A model generated the notes under the pieces. That model made no database searches and was not told the DNA's origin. It saw only the letters and a list, made by a program, of their open reading frames with translations. Positions 59,521-64,000 of a stretch of DNA of 64,000 bases are shown here, piece by piece. Source of the stretch: Cricetomys ansorgei. Taxonomy: Eukaryota; Chordata; Mammalia; Rodentia; Nesomyidae. The position numbers and the translations under genes are program-made. Within the stretch, counting starts at the first letter, position 1; each line of letters opens with the position of its first letter. Location of the stretch: contig JAMJFZ010000069.1 of the NCBI GenBank assembly GCA_026225945.1, positions 62,001 to 126,000 on the forward strand. The letters run 5' to 3'.

Positions 59521-59674
59521 TATAATAAGCAGCATCTGGCTTAGGCTCGCATAAGCATCACCCATCTATCCCCGTCTTAGGGAAATTATGAATGCTCTTT
59601 CCATAACCCCTTGGTAGGGATAATATGGTGACATATACATGTGATTACCCGTCCTGGATAGCTATTTAAAGCAG

Positions 59675-61039
59675 TTAATGGTTAAGCTCTAGGCCATGCA
59701 TCTGGACCCTCATTCTCCAGAGGACATTGATAAACAGCCTCTGTTGGGTTCCCGAACTGGACCCCAAGTTGGTGACGCGCCCACAGAGAGACACAGTTGG
59801 ATAATCGATGCAAAAAGCAAGAGGTTTATTAACCAGCACTGGGGCCGTTCTAACTCGCAGGATAGAAGCGGCGCCAAGGAGCAAATGGTGAAGCTTTTTA
59901 TACAGTTGTTGGGCATAAACCGAATTGGTACAAGTTGATTAGTTCCCAAATTGTTTTCTCATTTTGATAGGTAGGGGCCAGTTAACCTTTAAGTTGATGA
60001 TAGCAAGGTCACAGGCACCAGGAAATGTACACTTAGGGTAAAGTCCCTTGCCTAAGGCTATTAGGCGGTGCCTGTAGCCGCCGCTCATTTTAGGAATGTG
60101 GGCTGGGTCACAGTGCTCTTGAATTAAGCCTGACAATAATTGTTTTGTGGTTTCTGGGGTGGGCTAGTTCCTGGAACAGGGAGTTCTGGAATGTCCTGTT
60201 AAGAGTTTAGGATTAATGATCAGGGCCTGGGGTCTCCGGCCTCACACCTCATTAATATAGAAGCACAGAGCAAGCCAACAGTCAATAGTCTGCCAATTGT
60301 GCCAACAGAGATAAATAAATGTTTAAAGGAAGCCAAAGAAGGAACCATCCCACTAACAGTGTTTTTAATATTAGAAAAAAATTCACTAGCTGCCTGGGCA
60401 GCATCAAACTCGAGAGGTCTCGCATTCCTGATACTCTGAATTTCCATATGTAAATGTGGCAAGTCTAACAATAAATTTTCATGATGCCAAATTCCTTGCA
60501 CGTGGGCGTGGATCTTAGTCCAGTCCTCTTCCGTCTGATTATAAATCTTAGGAGTAACACAAATCCATTGATAACTAGCATGACAAACTTACTTCTGACT
60601 CTCAATACTTCAAGTTCTTCCAAAAACTGGACTGTTTCATAAAGAGCATCAATCTTTGCTTTAACTTAATCTCGATTTCCTCTTGCGTCCCTAGCTCAAG
60701 TGTAGTATTCCTTGCTAAGGCATTAACATACTGAGCATTCTGAATGGTCTGTGACAGGGTGACAGCAGCAGTCTTAGCAGTGGATATAAGAGAAATTAAT
60801 GCTATGATGCCAGCAACAATTAATTCAACCACTCTCTTCTGTCTCATCAAAGCCTTATTAATTTCTTTTATAAATGCTAACCCCTTATCATCATACCATG
60901 GTTGAGAAATTTCAACAGGAACCATAACAAATGCAGGCTGATGCAAAGTCATAACAGACAAATGAGGAAAAAACAAGTCAAGGTCATGTGCTGCAGTGCA
61001 ATTAGAAAGAGGACAGTTAAGGCTGGAGACATTAAACAA
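59675..61039 (-). pseudogene. env transmembrane subunit of betaretrovirus-like ERV, split and frameshifted
   Basis: The main frame (61039-60602) has a hydrophobic fusion-peptide-like stretch followed by a heptad-like helix region, in the order seen in MMTV/HERV-K-type TM proteins. The frame shifts near 60600, and a second frame (from 60501) carries the membrane-spanning segment. The solo LTR interrupts the tail at 60246. The same reading phase resumes beyond 59741 and ends at a stop near 59678. Not functional as it stands. Confidence 0.7.
59742..60246 (-). mobile_element. Solo LTR (class I type, 505 bp) inside env
   Basis: Minus strand TGTGAGGCCGG...CCAACA, flanked by CCTC at 59738-59741 and 60247-60250. 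It matches the LTR of the 8858-11096 element in its TATA region, poly(A)/R region and the GATAGGTAGGGGCCAGTTAACC stretch (plus strand). No internal retroviral sequence or second LTR accompanies it, so it is a solo LTR. It splits the cytoplasmic-tail codons of the env transmembrane subunit. Confidence 0.8.
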
Positions 61040-61081
61040 TTATTCCTTAAAATGCACTTGAGTATAACCAATCAATAAAAC

Positions 61082-61818
61082 CTATGGGGTTTGTACACAG
61101 GCTATGACTGAACTTACATTACTAGGAGGATGAGTGAATTCCTCAATAAACATGTCATAGCTAACTTCTCCCAGGGCAGCAGCCAGTTTCCAAATGGATG
61201 TCTGAGACCACCAAAGTCCAGCAGTTAAGCTTGTCGATAGACCCCTAGAGGAGATGTTCGGCTCTCCTCTGGACCAGTTAATCACAGTTCTGTTGGTTCC
61301 ATGAATTTGCTGCATCCACGGATATCTTGATCTGCACTCAGTCCAAAGTAACTTCGATGTATCTGCTCTATATTCAACAGGACATTCTGGATATTGTGTG
61401 GCATAGGGGAGTGTGTAACTTCCTTTTTGTGAAAGAGTCCACAGAGCTACTCTCTGATGTCCATTATACTGATATTCTCAGTCCAGGGTCATACACCTGA
61501 CTGCACGAGGAAATTTAGAAAAGCAAATGGGTAGGCCATGTCCAAGTCATGTATAATTAAAACCGTTCCTGCTTCCCATGGTTCACGTCTTTTCTCTGGT
61601 CCTCCGAGAAGGCGGGTATTGTTCACTTTGATGATAATCTCTGGTCCTTCCCATGTTGTGGGATGCGCCAATGGAGGGTCAGGCAGGTACATCCAGAATG
61701 TCTCAGCGTCACTCTTCAGGGGGTCATCAGCATCATCAGCAGGAGGATCAGGAAACCGCAGCAGTCTCTCAGGGAGCCACCTGGCATTTTCAATGTCCTG
61801 TGAAAGAGACCCAGACAC
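61082..61818 (-). pseudogene. env surface subunit of betaretrovirus-like ERV, broken
   Basis: Two frames (61818-61489 and 61315-61082) with N-glycosylation sequons and a WEGP.I-type N-terminal context similar to betaretroviral SU. They are separated by a frame change and stop codons near 61320-61490. The start and signal region is degraded. Call rests on order relative to TM and pol. Confidence 0.6.
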
Positions 61819-62029
61819 GGCCTCCCCACCATCTCAATATGGGGTCTGGCCCATTACATTTTCCTGTAAGGGGATCTTTCTACCTTACTTGAGCATAGGC
61901 AGTTTCTGTGTTTGGATGCCAAAAAGCACTCAGCTGCAGATAATTCTTGAGAATCCACAGTTAAATTTTTTTTTAAATAAAGACAGCATAATTTAAAGTA
62001 TTATGAAGACAGAAGATATAACTCCCCCT

Positions 62030-62720
62030 TTCTAATATTAAGTAGTAAATTAATTTTTCAAAGCCTCATGGGCTCTTTCCACAATTCCTTGTCTTTGAGG
62101 ATCGCAATGAATTCCAGTCTTATGCTCAATTGACATTTGTGCACAAAATCATAGAAATGCTTGGCTTGTATAGCCTGAGCTGTTGTCAGTCCTAACAATA
62201 GAAGATTGTCCAGTTAAAGCAAAACATTTTAAACATGAGTCACAAGATTTTTAATAGCTTCCCTGGTTTACACGGAGGCAATAATAAATCTTGAGAAAAT
62301 ATCAATAATCTCATACACATAGTGACCTAAATTTCAAAAATCTGGTATGCAGGTGATATCCATCTGCTATATTTGACTAGGCTTTAAACTTCCAGTATTT
62401 ACTCCATACTGAGGTATTGTACGATGTTGTGGGCATGAGATGAGATGCATTGTTTTTTAAAAATTTGATAAGTGGCATCTATGTTAACATTACCTTGTTT
62501 TCGAAGACTTTGACTATTTTGATGATGCATAGTGTGTAATTTTAGTGCGAGTTCCAACTGGGTAGAACTGCAGTTGGTAGATAAGATATTTGTATCCCAT
62601 TCTTGATTATAATCTATATATTGAACTTGCCATTTTTCAATGGCCTGTCCATGTACTGTTAACTACCTACGGGATGTAAGTGAAACATTTCTTTTAAAAA
62701 TTGGAAATCATGGTTTTAAT
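62030..62720 (-). pseudogene. Integrase remnant of betaretrovirus-like pol
   Basis: Minus-strand translations in shifting frames show an HHQNSQ-type zinc-domain piece, a WQMDIT-like catalytic stretch with a stop codon just before it, a TDN..GYTS-like segment and a [18 protein letters not shown] segment. These are characteristic of betaretroviral integrase. Numerous frameshifts and stops. Confidence 0.6.
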
Positions 62721-63700
62721 CTACCTGTGGAGATGTTTTTAAATGAGGCCTAAGGCAATTAATATCTCTTAATACCTTCTGAAAAATCATATAGAATTTT
62801 TATTTTTTCTAATCTGTACTTTCTGAGGTAGTATATTTAGAGGATATAATTTATGTCCCAAATATGAATAAAGAAATTCTTGTTGCATCTTTTTAGTAGC
62901 AATAACTAAACCCTGACTTTTTAAAGCTTGCTGTAAATGAGCTTATATTGTAAGTAAAACTTCTTCTTGTTTAAAATCCAAAAGGATATCAGGAATTGTT
63001 TTCTGGTTTTTTCAACTGTTTGTACTACAAACTTCTGACAGGACTATTAGTAGGACTATTAGTCAGCCATACCTTGAGGAAGAACTTCCCAAAGATATCT
63101 TTTTATAAGCTCCTTAAGATTAATATTAGGAACGCTAAAAAGCAAATTTTTCACAATCATCAGGATCAAGAGGAATAGTGTAAAAATATTTTTTAAGATC
63201 TCTAATAATTCTATAAGTATCTATATGAATAACAGAAAGAGTGGGCAGCTCAGGTAGTAAGGCTCCCATGAATTCTATGGTCTCATTCACTTTTCTCAAA
63301 TCCTGTAATAATCTTCATATCCCAGATTTCCTTTTTGATAACAAAAATAGGAGAATCACATCTGTCTGTATTTAGAGGTCACTGTTCCACTCACACAGGA
63401 GTGTATCGTCTGTGTGGAATGCAGGTTGGTAGCTTCTGCTAATGAAGCTCATAAAGGCCTTTGAACAAGAATTAAAGGTTACTGTATACTTTGTCCCTTA
63501 TACTCAAACCTTGATAGATAAATATTATTTTATCACTGGGGCTATATAGGTATACTCTCATTTCTATTGTAACATCTCTTCCCTATAAACTTATAGGTAA
63601 TCTTTAATTATGCAAATATGAAATGTTCCCTGATGCCTTTCAGCATCCTTCCAATTCAAAATATTACTACTCCAGGGTTTGCGTCTGTCCTATTCCTTGT
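62721..63700 (-). pseudogene. Reverse transcriptase remnant of betaretrovirus-like pol
   Basis: Around 63360-63260 the minus strand reads a degenerate SPIFVIKK...LQDLRKVNET motif of betaretroviral RT. Only about 0.6 kb separates this from integrase, so much of RT thumb and RNase H is deleted. All frames are broken. Confidence 0.55.
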
Positions 63701-64000
63701 TGGGTATTAGCTTTTAAAAATAATTCCTGAATTGAAACTCTTTTTAAAAACAAAACTTTTAACTTATAACTATAATTTATAATTTATAGAGAGACTAGGA
63801 ACTTTCTTTCCTGGGCTTTTAAGAATCTTTCATTCCAAAATATTGTAAAAAATTTTTTTTCTACTTTAATTATCAAAATAGCTAAGGCTTAACAAAGCTA
63901 GCAAAGAGAAGCAGATAAAATATACATCTTTGCACCTGAATAGATCCTTCATAAGCAGGGACAAATTTTAAGCCAGGGGTTCTTCATCTTTCTAATGCTA
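63701..64000 (-). other. Upstream part of the same ERV, cut by window edge
   Basis: AT-rich, probably degraded protease/pol-start sequence of the env-bearing element given its position upstream of RT on the minus strand. No motif is clear enough to name. Confidence 0.3.

Noticed and set aside
61538..61996. 152-codon plus-strand frame
   Set aside because: Antisense shadow of the retroviral env surface-subunit region.

Overview
The window is mammalian genomic DNA from a muroid rodent; I cannot name the species. The evidence is antisense B1 SINEs, B2/B3/B4-type SINEs, long CA/GA/AT microsatellites and betaretrovirus-like (IAP/MMTV-type) endogenous retroviruses. Nearly all of it is non-coding and repeat-rich. 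Almost every short open frame is a shadow; the exceptions are four exons of one secreted phospholipase A2 (sPLA2) gene, the matching exons of a broken sister copy, and retroviral relics.

The backbone is a degenerate tandem array of about five units with a period of roughly 10-11 kb, all in one orientation. U1 runs from about 0.4 to 12.17 kb (partial), U2 from 12.17 to 26.96, U3 from 26.96 to 37.98, U4 from 37.98 to 47.94 and U5 from 47.94 to 58.9. Within a unit the blocks are named here as follows. T is the 3' flank of the sPLA2 gene, followed by the gene on the minus strand. P is promoter and upstream DNA. X is an 0.8-0.9 kb insertion. R, V and S are further shared flanks. Only U4 and U5 keep an sPLA2 gene. 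In U1, U2 and U3 it has been removed, each time with a different junction.

The U5 copy (coding exons between 51693 and 49456, minus strand) reads as an intact 145-residue group IIA-like sPLA2. It has a signal peptide, 14 cysteines, GT-AG introns, a poly(A) signal and a CCAAT/TATA promoter with a non-coding first exon. Its calcium-binding aspartate (Asp49) is replaced by lysine, and its calcium loop has lost the conserved glycines (Gln28, Gln30, Leu32, Pro33). Leu32 with Lys49 is the combination known from catalytically inactive viperid Lys49 PLA2 homologues. The U4 copy (41463 to 39259) also carries Lys49, so that change predates the duplication. U4 has lost its start codon, its first splice donor, its reading frame in exon 3, two cysteines and Asp99, and is a pseudogene. 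The Lys49 sPLA2 lineage is the best candidate for an undescribed system here.

Retroviral insertions decorate the array. A class I ERV with a tRNA-Glu-like primer site lies at 8858-11096 (4-bp target duplication). A 5.1-kb deleted ERVK/IAP-like provirus lies at 13964-19040, with gag, protease and part of RT. A third, env-bearing betaretroviral element enters at about 58.9 kb and runs off the right edge. Its transmembrane env gene is split by a solo LTR related to the class I element. All retroviral frames are broken.
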